NCBI RefSeq assembly: GCF_036370855.1
Contig: NC_088113.1
Coordinates: 14,714,501 to 14,778,500, forward strand
Reading direction: 5' to 3'
DNA: 64,000 nucleotides
Source: Dromaius novaehollandiae
Lineage: Eukaryota > Chordata > Aves > Casuariiformes > Dromaiidae
The notes under the pieces were generated by a model, which was given only the letters and a program-made list of their open reading frames with translations, ran no database searches and was not told the origin of the DNA. Each line of letters starts with the position of its first letter. Position 1 is the stretch's first letter. Of the stretch, positions 46,609 through 60,644 are shown in pieces. The position numbers were made by a program, and so were the translations under genes.

Positions 46609-49600
46609 AGATTAATAATTTAAAATGTAAATTTCTGGCTGAGCAATTGAGTCTGTGAAACTAAATCCAGGTGAAGAGTGACATCTAGTGACACACATGC
46701 TCAGTACACAACTCCCACAAATTCTGCCAGTATTTGCAGAATTTTATCCCAATAAATCCTTCCCAAGGTATACAGCTCAGTTACTTCTATGCCTCTGTTA
46801 ATTTCTTAAACTGTAAGTAGAAACTATATATTTAAATATAAAAAATAAACAGTTTATGTTCAACTATTCCAGCTGAAATTAGACCAGGTCACATCCAAAA
46901 TCCAGTTCTTAGGAGTATAGCCTTTCCCACTACAATGATACAAACCTTTCGAGGTCAAGACGGAGAAGACTCTAAGTCTGTGAAGGCCAGATTATATCAA
47001 CTTCTTTTTATTATTATTTATTTCCTAGCTCCAATTTTGCAATAAAGTCCAAGAAAGAGACTACTTGAAAGGTAACTGTTGTAAGGGGGAAGATTAACTG
47101 AATTTATATGAAAAGCTCTGAACTGTATTGTTATCATATTTTAACTTTTTCTCCAGTAATTTGGGTTAACATTGTAATGAATACAGTTACGTGTATTCAT
47201 GTATGAAGAGTGAGAGAATTTTATGGGCCTCCTGACCTGGAAGGGGGAAAAAAAAGGTAGGAACTAGAAGATGGGGATAATATATCTATTTGTTAAAACA
47301 AAGAAATAGGTACATCGTGCCTAACTGATTTGTTGGGGTTTTTTGGATTCTTTTGTGAAAGCAAATATTCTTTTCTCACTCTACACTGTTTTTTGTGTAT
47401 GTCTGCATTCTGCAAAGAATAGTGGCAGTTTGATACATAAATAAAGCAAATCAGTGACTAGGAATGGTGCTATTAGGTATCCCTCTTTGAACTGGCAACA
47501 CACCGGCCACTCGGTACAGAAGTCTGAACTACAAAATGTTTCTCAGCCTTCTGCCTTTGATGGTGGCTCATTGCTGCTGTCAAGAAAAGAAAGGAAACAA
47601 CCCACATGTTTCTAAAAATAATAGTTCTTCCTGTACTCAAGGAATTTCCACGGAGCTCCCCACTGTGCGCAGCAAACATTAACAAAGGCAGTGTCAGAGC
47701 AAGAGCTCTCCTGGTGCCCCACCGCCAGCCCTTTTGCAGTAGTGAAGAGGGGACCTGCCACTTCGCTCTGGGGTGTCGGGGGCACCATCCCCAAGCCCAA
47801 CACCCAAGGAGAGAGTGAGAGCTGCCCCTTCCCAGCAACGTCCACCTCTTCCCTGTGGCCAGGGCCACAGCAGGGAAAGGGAGGTGATGGACAGTCATTT
47901 GCCCCAAACGGGTGCTCTAACCCTAACAGGGATGTAGCCTGTGTATGGAGACCTCACATCGCAGGCAAGTGGACAAGGAGGTCTTTGTAAAACTCTGTCA
48001 ATGTTACGCACAAACAAGCAGCGCTTGCCCTGAAAAGCTCCTCTCTCGAGTTTACTTGAAGCTTGATGCCCTGTTGCCAGCGCTGCTCGTATCTGCTTGC
48101 CCCACAGCCTGCACTGCTGTAATCATGATAGCTTTGCAAAGACGCTACAACAATCCACATTTTAACTCATTTTTACTCATTTTTCAACTGCCTACAACAC
48201 ATTTCATGTAAGATCCTAGACCTCTGAATGTCACTGGTCATCTGGCCTTGTTAATACTGACACCGCATCCTGTGACAGAGCCAGATGCCTAAAGCTAAGT
48301 TACTGCAGAAGAGCAGCATTAAAAACACACTTTATTCCAAGTTAAAAAATAAAATAGTGACAGCTCTATATACTTATTCATCTGTGACACAAGGTGGCAC
48401 CAGACACTACCTGAATTTCAGGCCATCAAAAAACGCCAGCAGAGCTGTTTAAAACCCAAGAACCGTATACCTATGTGTTTAAACTACGTGAGTCAACACA
48501 CCTTTGGCTCTCCAGTGATGCCTCCAGGATGTCCACTGGCTCGTGGGAATGACTGGGGCACAGTAGAGACGAGTGGGAAATGTAGAAGGGTTTGAAATAG
48601 CAAAAACTTAACTGTAGAATCTAAGAGACAGTCAGGACAATACCAGACACAGGCTCTGAAAAACTTCAGAGGCCAATAGTCAGACCACTCTTCTGAAAGC
48701 TGTGAAACACTGGTGAAACACCCTCTTCAGTTAACTAGACCCAGAGAGGGTACAGGAGTCAGGATCGTCCATACTCCACCATGGCCTTTTCACCCAAGAG
48801 CTGCATGACAAAGGGATGACTCTTCTCCTGCAACCTGCTTTAGAGACTTTAGCCTTTTGACCAATCAAAAAGGCAACTTTGATTTTGACAAAAGCAAACA
48901 TTCAAAAAAGAACACATGAGATTGCAGCTGCCTCCTTGCTTCCCCACAGATTTCATGCTTGTCACTGTACCATCTACTTGGTCAGCTCTAGGACAATCAT
49001 CTACCCTGTTTAAAGTCTTGATCAGCAAGTGATAGGAGAAGAATAAAACTACAGGCTTCCTCATGCAATTATTATGCCTTGTTCATATGATATCTTGGCT
49101 AAAGCTATGCATGCGGTTGTCCATCTGTGCTATACACACAATTACGCCTTTTGCAGTATTTAGATGGCAGTGAAGCTTTCAGGGACATGCCTACCTTTGT
49201 ACATACAGCAGTGTAATTCTAAGCTCAAGCAAGGCAGGTAGTCATGAAAATTTTGGTAAGCACAGTCGTAAACCCAGCTTTTCTGAAGAGTGGGCCATTG
49301 CACGTGTCATTGAACCCAGCAAAGACAAGTCAGATTCCCAGATCTTGGCTTCCAAATATGATAGACAAAATTCATGTTTGAATGAGCAATTTCATTTAAA
49401 TAAAACCTGCCTTTTGGCAGCTTCTTTTAGGCACTGGCTCGAAAACAGCATCCCCAGGAAAACAGACCACAGGAACAGAGCTGGGTAGCAGCAACAGAAA
49501 ACTGATATGAGCTAAATCTAGATCCTGCTCTGCCAATTTTCCCTCCAGGAAGTGTTTATCATTATCCTGTATTTTACAATGCAGGGAGCACTCAGTGGCA

Positions 49601-50013
49601 TTCTCTTCTGTGTTTTTAGCCATAGTTGTTATTTAGAAACCGTAGCCAACGATGTTTGCCAGTGGCAGGCTATCACAAAGAGCTTTTTGAAATTCCAGCC
49701 TCAGTGTCACTGAGTTATTCATCATTAGGCTGTTAGCTGGGGAATGAACAGAGCAAGGGGAAGTTTGCAGAATTTGGTCATATTCAGTCATTGTTTCTCG
49801 CTTAATATGGAAAATAAAGGAACAGTTTTCAAGAAAAATACCTGCCCAGCTTCACATGATTAGCGTACTATGGAGGAGAAAACATGAGGCTCAGACTCTC
49901 AGCCTGAATGTGTGGACTTCTCTGCTTTTCATGAACACTTTAGTGAGAGGGAAAGTAGAGCTGCATTAAAAAAAAAAGAAAAAAAAAAGGATCTTTTGTT
50001 TAAGATACAGGAA

Positions 50014-50078
50014 TGAGGCACCCTGGGTTTGTGTCTCAGTCACATAATCTCATCATATCTCCATTGTAAAATAGAAAA
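50014..50078 (-). mobile_element. Possible MIR fragment, reverse orientation
   Basis: On the plus strand it reads CACCCTGGGTTTGTGTCTCA, then CTCATCATATCTCCATTGTA and AAATAG, in the order of the reverse complement of MIR (CCTGGGTTC...CTCAG...CCTCATCTGTAAAATGGG). It is highly diverged, so the call is tentative. Confidence 0.35.
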
Positions 50079-50660
50079 AGCAGTATTTTAGTCCTCTTTC
50101 TGCTCTGACATTTAGTTAGCCCGTGAAAGAACAGTAATCTACTAGTCATGGGTAGACATATATAATATGTACGTACACAGTATATCCTTCAGATAACTAT
50201 GAATGAAGGACATCCTGAAATCGGGCTTCATTGGTTTAGGGTTAAGTCATCTGCATCCTCTGAAGATATGGTCCAGAAGAGCAAGGTTATAGAACATCTT
50301 CAGAAATTGTAAGCAGTCAACAAAAGTGCCCTTGGTGAATTCAGCTGAAATCTAATTATTTATGCCATTTGAAGTTAAATAAGATGAGTGATGGATGTAA
50401 CCTTCCCATGAAGATGCTTTTTGTTGTCCAAACAATATTCAGTACAAACAAAAACTTAAATGTCAGCTTGTTTTCTTGTATGAAGTATGAAAATGTGTTA
50501 TTCAGAAATACCTAACCATACATTATTATTACACACAAAGAAAGATGTGTAAATAACCTTGTGCACTTGAACTGAAAAAAAGAACTTAACATGAAATGGT
50601 ATGAATTTAAACAGCTGTCATTTCTGTTTTCAATAATAGAAGGATACAAACTTTTATGAA

Positions 50661-50710
50661 TTTGCTTTCTAAATATATTTTGCTTTCTGAATGTATTTTG
50701 CTTTCCAAAT
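50661..50710. repeat. 18-bp tandem repeat, 2.8 copies
   Basis: Units start at 50661, 50679 and 50697 with consensus TTTGCTTTCTRAATRTAT and few differences. Confidence 0.85.
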
Positions 50711-52320
50711 CAAGATTTTTGTTAGTTGTTCCTGACAGAAAATATTCCTTATTTGTACACTGCAATTCAACATTAGTAACAAGAACTGGCTTATACTGAA
50801 AATTTCAGAATCCAGAAAAAGGAACCACTCTAACCACGAAGGATGGTTGAGTCCCATTTTAACATTAACATTAAATGGCAACATCTCCAAAGAAAACAGT
50901 ATGATTGTTCATGCACAGTTCATTTAATAGGAGGATAGAGGCCTTTGATATTCCTAGTTTTGGCTAAATCATAAGAAGTAAAAAAAGATTGCCTCACACA
51001 GCCCTAAAAATTATTTTCGAAGAGCAATGCAGACAAACTCATTGAAGCTGAATTAGTCAAAACATACAGTTTCCTTTTACAATCATAACATAGTGTTAAG
51101 ATCACATCTGCCAAACACAGAAAGTGTGGAATCAGAAATGTTTGGACCAAATTAGCAAGCCAAAAGGTAGGCTGACTTGGTATTTAGAATAAAAGGATAG
51201 GTTCTGGTATCTCTTATCAGAGTCTCTGTGAGAGAAGTAATCTTATCACGGGAATGCTCTTCCTGGGCTAGCAAGAGGAAAACAGCCATCTCATGGCCTT
51301 TCTGACTGATTTCAGGAAAGTCCCATACGCTGGAATGTGAACATACAACCAAATAAACACTTGTGGGACTATTTTCTTCACGTCATTCTTTTTTCCTCTG
51401 TCTTTATTTTTTTACATATTGGCCCCACACACAAAGAGCCAAGTAAAAGCAACAACTTAAATGGCCTGAAACTGGTACTTTTCCAGGTCTAGCAGTGATG
51501 ACAGCCACGGCATGCAGTCCATCTCTAGCATGCAAGAAGTGTGAGCATTAGGAAAAAAAAAGTTTTGATTTTCTGTGGTTTCTTTCTGTCCTTCTTGTAT
51601 GTGTATTTTTTATGCAAGAAAGCAACACTGAACTTTAAGAGCAGCAACAAACTGAGGCGCTGTAAACATCGGTACAAAAATCTTTCCCAGTATCTATCCG
51701 CCCACAGCATCTGACATCTAAGTAAAATAGTTTTCAAAGCTTGCTTTTCTCCAAAGTCACATATAGTCATCCATAGTGCCAGGGAATGAGGTCAGTCAGC
51801 AGCATTAGGCTTTCAAATACCAAATGCACCTACCGCTCAGCACCAGCACCACAGGACAGTGAGACTGATGAAGACAAGGACTGCAACATTTTCCAGAGAG
51901 AAGATGGTATTCCAGGGATTCTTGGCACTGATGAAGCTGAACAGCAAAATGCAGCTGGCTCAATCATATCTGCTTGTCTTCCACTCTGTATAAATGAGAG
52001 GACAAAACTGATACTCAGTATTATTAGTCTAAAGCACTTAAAAATCCATTGAATATGACAAAGCACCTGCAGGTGCTGGTAAGTGTTTTGCAATCAGGTC
52101 TGCTTTGTCTCCTTTTACATTTGGATGAGAAGGAAAATTGTATGTAATGTCCAAAAGTTGAGTCTGTTTAAATTAACCTGTTAACTGGCTGAAATTATAG
52201 AAATACTCATATGGAAACCCCCTCATCACAATCACTATTAGATGTTCCTTTTCCTTGCTAATCACAAAGGTTGGAAGACCATCTGTTCACTTGCAGTACT
52301 GGTGCTTTTTCCTCCAGCCA

Positions 52321-52500
52321 AGGCTGAAAGTCAGTGGGTCAAATCCTACAAGACACAAACTGCTAGGGCTCTACTGCAATGGATGCTCAGCTGGTTCTAT
52401 CAGGTGAGGATCTGGTCTTGAGATTTCAAAATCTCTTCCAGTAATCTGGTACAAATATATGCAACTTCCACTGACTTCAACAGAAATCAGATTCACTCTT
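52321..52500 (+). repeat. Old interspersed repeat, copy C
   Basis: The longest copy: AAAGTCAGTGGGTCAAATCC, then CTGCAATGGATGCTCAGCTG, then CAGGTGAGGATCTGGTCT, and after a gap CTTCCACTGACTTCAACAG. Word order matches copies A and B. The family was not identified. Confidence 0.45.
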
Positions 52501-55500
52501 GCCTCAGACCATAAAATAGGCTATAAAATAATTTGATTACCTATAGGCATGTTTGTGAAGTATGAGAGCTGCATCTTCTTGGAAGAGCACAACCGAAATC
52601 TTTCCAATATTGCATTTGATATCTAATATTGTAAGTGATTCTGTGCTCTGTAAATCTGATAGTACTAGGGGCCATCAACATATCAAAAATGCTTTTGCTG
52701 AGCTTTTATTCTAAGAGATTCATGAAGAAAACACAGCATTTCAGTAAACAAGGCATAATCATCTGCGTATATACAGTGGGGGATTCTCGCGAGGCCCCCA
52801 CTTCTGATTCTGTTGGAGTTTGACCAATAATCTCAAAGCAAAAGACCACCCGACCCCACCCCGGCCAAATCACATTCTCACTATTATATAGTAACTAGTG
52901 ATATCTTCATGACATCAGTAAAAAATTTCTAAACAGTGTTTTTGTTGAACTAGGTTGATGCTCAAGAGATTTATGATCTACAAGTCCTTTGATGAATATG
53001 ATCTGAAGTTTAATTTACTGCATTTGTCAAGTATTCTATTATCAAACACCAAACCTCTACTGAGATAGCTCTTTGGTATAGAATAATTCTGTATGTCAAT
53101 AGAGAGTTGAGTGACCATCATGAAGAACCCAGTTGATGAATTCAAGCACAAGTTTACTGTTATTTTTGAATCAAAGCCTATGAGGTAATAGGCACTCTAG
53201 AAATGTGTACAGAATCCAAAATCAGTGTACCTTATTTGCTTTTATTTTGCTAAGAGAAAATATTTCACCTGTTAAGCCCTTTCCGAAAAGAATAAAACTG
53301 AGGAGAGATTCTCAAGAGTATCTTGCTCCTTTATTATTTTGGCTACTTGGAACGGCAAGAGAGTAGTAATTACCTGTTGCATAGGAGTAATTGCCTCTCT
53401 GTTATCGTCTAACCTCCCTTAAAATCTCCAGTTCAGTCTGGGACAAACTATTGTTGAAACAACAGTGAAAATAAAGCAAAATCATATGCATTTATCAGCC
53501 CTTAATTAAAGGGCTTGAGTCTCATGGCAAATGTTAAGCAAAGAGGTTTTTCATTCAACAACCTTACAGGGGAAATATATTTAGAAAATTCACTTAGCAG
53601 TGATTGTTACTTTTTCTTTACCTTTCTCTGAGAATTAAATCATTTAACTAGTGAAGAAATAACTGATTAATAATAATAGTAACATGAAAAAAACCCACGT
53701 TAAAAATATTAACTGCTTTATAAAACATGACTGAGTTTTTTACCAAAGAAAATAGTTCATTCCCATTGGTAGTTAGAACTGAAAACAATTTTCAGTGACT
53801 TCACTTTCCTTAACTGTGCTGATATCCTCTTTATTAACAGCCTTGTTTTTCTAGAAAAGGAAGGTGTTTGGGGGTAAAATGATGAGGAAAAGAACATGAA
53901 TGAAAGCCTACTCACTGAGGAACATCCTGACATGTCTAAGGTCCACATTTCACCCGTTTCATCTTTGAGGGCTTGGGGTGGGTTGTCCTTACATTTTAGA
54001 ATGGCTAATCCTTAAAAGGATCATGTGTTTGAAATGAAGGATATATAATATTTATCAACAACATTAAAGTTTCATGGACTAGACAATAGTTTTAATTTTG
54101 GAAGCCTTAGACACCGTAGGAAGGCCCTGGCATTGGGAGATAAGCAAAGATGATGGCCAGTATGTATTAGAGGACACCATTAAAGAATCAGGCTGCTATT
54201 TCACAGACTTCCTTACTGCCCTGAAAGTACAGGACAAGCCCCTGACAAATCAAGGCTTACACTGGTGACACATGAAAATATGAACCTAAATGCAAAATGT
54301 CCAAGAATTTCAGGCAAAGAAAGGGACTGAAATTAGGTGTCTCACATCCTGGGCAAGAGGTCAAATCAGTAGCTTAGAATACCTAATGACAAAGAGGCAT
54401 TTTCCTCTGAACCCATTTTGAAAGGAAGAAATGGCCACTACTGAAGACTACAGAATCTGGTCACAGATATATATTGTAGTGAGTAGAGAGTACCTGCAGG
54501 TGTCTGTCTAGCTAGCTCAGAGTTCCTGGTCCAGCTTAAGTGCCAGAAACTCTACCGGTCAAACACGAGACATGCAAGGCCAAATGCAGAATTTTTAAGC
54601 TTCTAGGGAACTTCAGGGTCAAAACGCTGGTGCTGATTAAGTTCAGAGGCCTCCATGATTAGGCAAAGACTTTCATAATGAAATTCAATATTCATTTTTG
54701 CAATCTGGCTTTCAGGCTGCTAAAACTATTCTTTTTTATGGATTTTTAAATTATTATTTATAGAATTATAGAAGGGTGTTCCCCTCATTTAAGACTGTAT
54801 TAGCTAGGTAGCCCTTGTTTAAAGAGTGAAATTGTAGCAGTGTACCTAAGTGTTGGTATTTTTATACAAAACTGATATAAGCTTTGGACTCTACATTCAT
54901 TTCAAAAGATTTCTGTTGTCCAGCTAACTATAAATTAAGACCTTTCAGGAGGCTGAAAAGAACTGCTGTATTCAGAATTAGAGTATTGGAGGTTAAGTCC
55001 TAACAGTAAAACACAAGGGAAAAGAAACATAAAAATCATCTCTTGCCTCTATAAAATTCTCTCTGTGTGAACATTTATCATGAGAAGTATAATAACAAAA
55101 AATCAGAACGGAAGGATAGTAATTTGGGGGGCCAAAATTTCAGGGATTTCTGACCACCCATCTAATCATAACTAATATCACTGTCCAATCTGAATCAAAG
55201 TCAGGCCAGTTTGGCAAAACACATGGAAGCTTGTAAAAAGGGCCTTATGGCCCTTTTCAAAATGGGAACATATACAGATCCTGTGCAGGGAAGGAAGGTG
55301 ATTCACTTCCATCTACAGGGAACAATACAGCTCAGGGTTTGGAAACCGAAAGTTGAAATAAGAAAATATGAGAAGGAGGTGATACAATTATCATTGATAC
55401 TAATACAGCAGGGAACCGAACTTAATGATGTGAGATGTGCTTTCCTTTTCCTTTTCCCTACCTATTCTCCTCTGACCTATGGCCCCAGCTGCTTCTGACT

Positions 55501-58500
55501 TAAAGGAGGAATCAAAAAAACTAAAAAACTGAACAGAGAGTAGGTGACAGTTGCATAGCAACTAAAAGGACAGAAACCAAGGACTTTCTCATTCAGCACA
55601 CCGGGAGATTAAAATGCCATGTTGATAATCTCAACAGTGGGTTTGCTGTTTGAGTCCAGGGAATAAGCCAGAACACAGCAGAAAGATGCTGCTGCTCCCT
55701 TGGTGTCAGGTAAATGTACTCTCTCTCTCTCAAAACTCTTGGAGAATAAACTAGGAAATGTAACATTAATCATGGACTGCAGAGCCCAAGACAAGAGATG
55801 AGTATTTTACTCACTGATTTACAACAGGAGATGACACTTTCTGTACAGAAAGAGTTGCAATGAAATATTCAGATGTGCCCCACGAGCTTCCTGGCTAACC
55901 AAGACCTAGCAAAACCCAAGAACAAGTTAGAAGAACAAAAACTTGACTAGTCCCACTCAACTTGCATTACTTCCACTACAGGCTCCATAAGGCGGATGTC
56001 CTCCGAACAACAGTCATCAAGACGTGCTAGGCAACAGTGTGAAGTCTTCCTTTGAGGCCTTCACTGGCTACCCACAAAGCAAAATTTGGGGAGTACACAT
56101 AGGTGTCTCATATCCCTAACTTTCCAATCTGTTCTTCACCACGTTTTGATGGAGGAAGGAACTGGAGCAAATATTATTTCATTTTGTATGTCACAAGTTA
56201 CAACGGTTGCCACAGATCTGCTCCCCTGCACAACACAAAGGGACTTCACTATCTAGGGGGTTGAGGATACGAATGTCTACCATCATTTTAGCACATCTTA
56301 ATAAGTTGCCACTCCTGAGATGTAATGCAGTAATTGCCAGGATGCAGATCTACTGCAGCATTATGGTAGATGTCAGAGCAACTTTCCCGCACTGCAATGG
56401 ACATGGTCAGCATTTGTATCACTGGAAAAGAAGTGGGAAGTCACAACTGAGGGGCAGCAATTTATTAGAATATATTATTGTAAAATATATGCTAAAATTC
56501 CAGATCATGTAGGTTTTCCAACACTGAGCAGAGCAACCTCTAATATCTTTAGAAAGGCCTAAGGTGTCACTGTTGTTTATGCAAACACAGCTTCTTCTTA
56601 TTTTTGCACAGACCTTAGAGTCAGTTTGAGCTTATAATCATGGAGCTCTAGCTCACTATTTTTAGCACTTAATGGCAAAGCTAATAGTGCCATTAATCCA
56701 CTTTGGTATATAGCATTCAATTTCCACTTCAAATTGCAGCTCAGTGCAAATAGTAGCTTGATTTCTGCTGTCAGATACATTTGGAAGTTCATGATGCACC
56801 ACATTTAATGACTTCTTATTCTCATATTCAGCTCAAAGGTGGGGAACTCTGTCACAGTCTTTTGGAACAATGACTAAATAAATCATATTTAGTCAATCTG
56901 GCTGCTTCCAGCAAATAGTGTATCATGTATCAAAAGTCCAGTCCCCCAATCTAATGGGCATAACTGGATTTAAATAAGCATGCTTTGCCATTCTGTTTCT
57001 CCAAGAAGCTTTTTGAAGTTAGAAAAACATGCCCAAGTCTTTTACAATTTTTATATTCTTCCTACTGCATGTAAGTAAATTCCTTTTAATCATAGGTTAT
57101 AAAAAGGCATGTATTTCTAGAAGAAAGAAGCCGCTGTCTTTCTCATCCAAGAATGTCTGCAAAGAAATTGCTAGTTTTCCCTTGAAAAAAGACTCAACTC
57201 AGCTGTAAGCTCTGATTTTGTTTTCCCTTCAGTCATTTCTCCAGCTAACAGTTATTTATGGATCAAAACATTATATCGAAAATAATAAATTATATAATAT
57301 GATTTACCCATGCTTTATACTAATTATGACTTAATTCTGCCTTTGCCTTTGAACTGAAAAGATGCTTTTCTTTTTCCCTGCACTAAAGACAGCAGTACAG
57401 TACATTATGTGACCAATCAAATGGGCAAGACAGGATTGTGATTTAAATGGCAAACACACTCCTGTGCACCATTTCAGATCTGTGTGTCTAAAACCTAAGT
57501 GTCCTACATCAGCAGGTGATCCGTCAAGCCCAGGAAGCTCTACCCCACCTTTGGAAACTACAGGGCCAGCACTCTCCTCCAAGCATGAGAGCTCTACCTT
57601 CAATTCTGTCCCAGCCTGGGAGGATACAGCCTCCATCTGCCACTTCAGAAGAGAGCACCTGAGGACAGAGCTGGCAGAGAGATACCTCCCGTCCATTTTT
57701 TTGAAGCTGGGCTCCTCCTCAGTTGGAAACACAACATTTATTAGGCCAGGAGAGGAAGCAAGAGTCTGAAATGCAGCAATTATAGTTCTTGCATTGGAAA
57801 GAGACCTGTTTCAGGTAGATAGAATATATTAACTCTTCCAGAACCAGGACGGGTGTAACCAGAACACAGCATTCCTCACTTTTGCCTAGCAATCCCTGTG
57901 CCGATTAATGGCAGTCATAGCCTCTTTAAATCGCTATCTTCGATGCACTCCACCTGCTCCAGACTGCTGGCAAACAGATAACTGGGTTCACTGCACAAAA
58001 TAAAACAGTAACTGCTCTAGGCATAAATCCATAAAATGCTGCACTTGAAAGCGGGTACTATCTTTTCCTTGCCATGAGATAAGAGGGATGGGAGAGAGAG
58101 TTTATTGTTTTAAGCTATCTGCTTTGAAACACACCAATGAGAATTTAGGGAGAGACCTTGAAAAAACAATTAAGTACTGTAAGGTGTTAACTGGACAATT
58201 TGCTAGGCAAGTCCCCAGCTTATTTTGCAGATTAAAATTCCTGCACTTGGATATTGTCCTTGTAAAGTTATCCTCCACAGCTGAATTTGAGATTTGTTAC
58301 CTCTTAAATTATGATGTATGGTAATAATTCTATTGGCTCAAAATGAAACTGGCCATCTAACTGAAAAAAAATTGTGACTTTCTGGACTAACAATCCTGTA
58401 AGAGAAACCTCATATATGAGTATATGCGACACTGTATTGCTTTGATTCCAAAATCTGTCTGGCAAAACACCAGTCATAAAGTATACAGACATGAGTGAGT

Positions 58501-60562
58501 ACTTTCAAAAAATCAGACTAAGAAAATTCACTACAAGAATATGGTGTGAGTGAATAATGTGCAAGTAAAATCTATCTTAAGCTTGCCTGTCAATATATGA
58601 TAATTGGAAATTTCTCTGGTCCTACATACGCTTAAAATCAGTACAGGTCCAGGTGAGGTCAGTTGCAGCGGGTCCTCATGAGAAAAAGCAGCTGCTGGGG
58701 GGAAAGGATGGATTATTTTTTAAAGAGTAAATGAAGGTAGGAGCACATGAAAGTTTGTTTCATTTCTCTGGTAGAGATATCTGGCTCAGTGGATCTTTAA
58801 GTAAGGGTGCCCAAGGGTGCTCGGATCTGCTGAAATATTGGAGATAGACTCAGCAGCCCAACAACTGGCTGGGTCAGACTGACCCATCCCACAGCTCTGT
58901 GCTCACAGGAACTACCCTTGATGATTACTAGAAGAATCTTTGTTAAATAGACCTGATATCAGAGCAGTCCCTTGTACCCAGTATTTACTCTTAGGGAAGT
59001 CCTTTGACTTTTCATAGATTTTAGGGAGGATGAGAAAGTTCTAGTGCAGCTAGGTCAGAAGGAAAGAATACTTCAGACTACTGGGGAAACCAAAGTAATG
59101 TCAAACTTCCATTCTCAAGAACTAAATAATATTTTCAAAAAAAAAAAAAGAAAATTTTTTTTAACTAGGGCAATCGAACTTGAAGGACCCGGCTCTTGAA
59201 GTGATTGGTGCCAGAGATGGTTCAGGAGGTGAAATCAGCTACAAATTAACTTCCACGTAACTGTTTCCATAACCAGCTCTGGCCCTCCTGGAATGACCTT
59301 TCCCTTTGGGTATAACACAGCACACTTCTACAGACAGGAAAAGGAAAGATTAACTTGCAAGGGCTGGTTGAGCCTTTAGGCAGACTGACTGAAACCTTTC
59401 AGCAGGGCTGGAGAGTCATGACATGGAGAGGGAGCACGACATGGAAACTCACACCTCCTTCGCTTCCAGCCACTGCTTCACTCGCAAGCATGGAATTTGG
59501 GAACCAAAACAAACAAAAAAAAACAAACCCAAACCCATTGTGGGCAATGAATTAAATCCCTCGGAGTTTCCACCTGATGAAATCAACACCATCTAGTTAA
59601 TGACACCTTGCAGAGCATCTCAGCAACTGTCATGGGTGCATTTTTTTTTACCTGCTCCTCACCTGCACTATAGCTCACCCTCAAGTTGTTGCCTTTAATG
59701 ATAAGGTCCAAAGTCCGAGCAGCTCTTCACAGCCTCAAGTAAGTATTGTCTGGGCTCAGCTCAGGGCTCAGCCAGCTCTTTTGAGCTGCACAAGAGGAGC
59801 TCTGTTCCTGGGCGGAAGATGAAGCACAGATCAGGATGGCACGTGCATGTCGGCTGCCATCTGACAGCCCCTTTACCATGCAGGAATACGCTTAATATCC
59901 ACCTTTCTCAGCTGCTTTTACCTGCTCGCTCCCATGGGCAGGGACATCTGAGCTGGCTTCCTAGGTCAGGTAAAAAGTTTTGCTGGATGAAAATTCCACT
60001 TTTTGGATAACGAATTGTAAAGGAAATCGATCATATCTGTCACCTGCAGAGGGAGCCAGACAGTTTTAGATCTGATCGGGGACCCCGCCGTGGGGATGCT
60101 GTACCTGGTGCTTGTAGCTGTCAGTCAAAAAGGTGCTTGCTCTCTAATGGCCACTGCAATGCACGGAGGATTAAGTAGGAGTTGTTTTTCTTTCATGAAT
60201 GTATAAATCCCTTGATTCTTTTTTCCTTCTTGTCATTGAAATAGCAAGAGAGACTTCATTGAGCTGCAACGTACTTGCAACAAACCTGCACTGGCCCCAG
60301 CTTACAGTAACAGATGAGAAAACTACCTGCTTTTATCAACAGGAGAACCAGAACCAGTAATGTGCTGCTGGTGTTTTTTCCCTTCAGAGACAACTGTCTG
60401 AACCTACAAAATTTGCAGTTCACTTTGTTCTAAGGGAGAAGAGCAGCCTGTGACTGACACAAAATCCACTGTAAATGAAGATTTTATGTTTCTACTTGTA
60501 AAAGCAACTAAAGCAAAGTCTTGCTTTATTCCATTCCCTGTGCACAGCGGCAACTTGAAAGG

Positions 60563-60606
60563 ACTTTTTTCTCTCTTTGTCTTTTTTTAATCCTGTGCTC
60601 TACCAG
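60563..60606 (+). promoter_or_regulatory. Splice acceptor ahead of MC3R coding exon
   Basis: A long polypyrimidine tract (TTTTTTCTCTCTTTGTCTTT and on) is followed by GTGCTCTACCAG, a textbook 3' splice site ending at 60606. It sits 38 bases before the MC3R ATG. It suggests the coding exon receives an upstream untranslated exon. It could also be an unused pyrimidine run. Confidence 0.45.
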
Positions 60607-60644
60607 GTCAATAATTGCTTGCGAGTTCAAGTCCCTTGCTGACA

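Larger units (their letters stand above)
45961..60562. other. Intergenic upstream of MC3R, no gene seen
   Basis: About 14.6 kb, mostly AT-rich. Contents recognised: a G-rich tract (46576-46608), a MIR-like fragment (50014-50078), an 18-bp tandem repeat (50661-50710) and a third copy of the old interspersed repeat (52321-52500). The longer open frames here have no family resemblance or splice context. Confidence 0.5.

Noticed and set aside
57331..57769. Overlapping open frames of 133 (minus) and 101 (plus) codons
   Set aside because: Opposed frames covering each other with no family resemblance and no neighbouring exon structure.
60615..60644. Upstream extension of the MC3R frame by ten codons
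   Set aside because: It would start at TTG. The ATG at 60645 gives the expected receptor length and an MC3R-like N-terminus.
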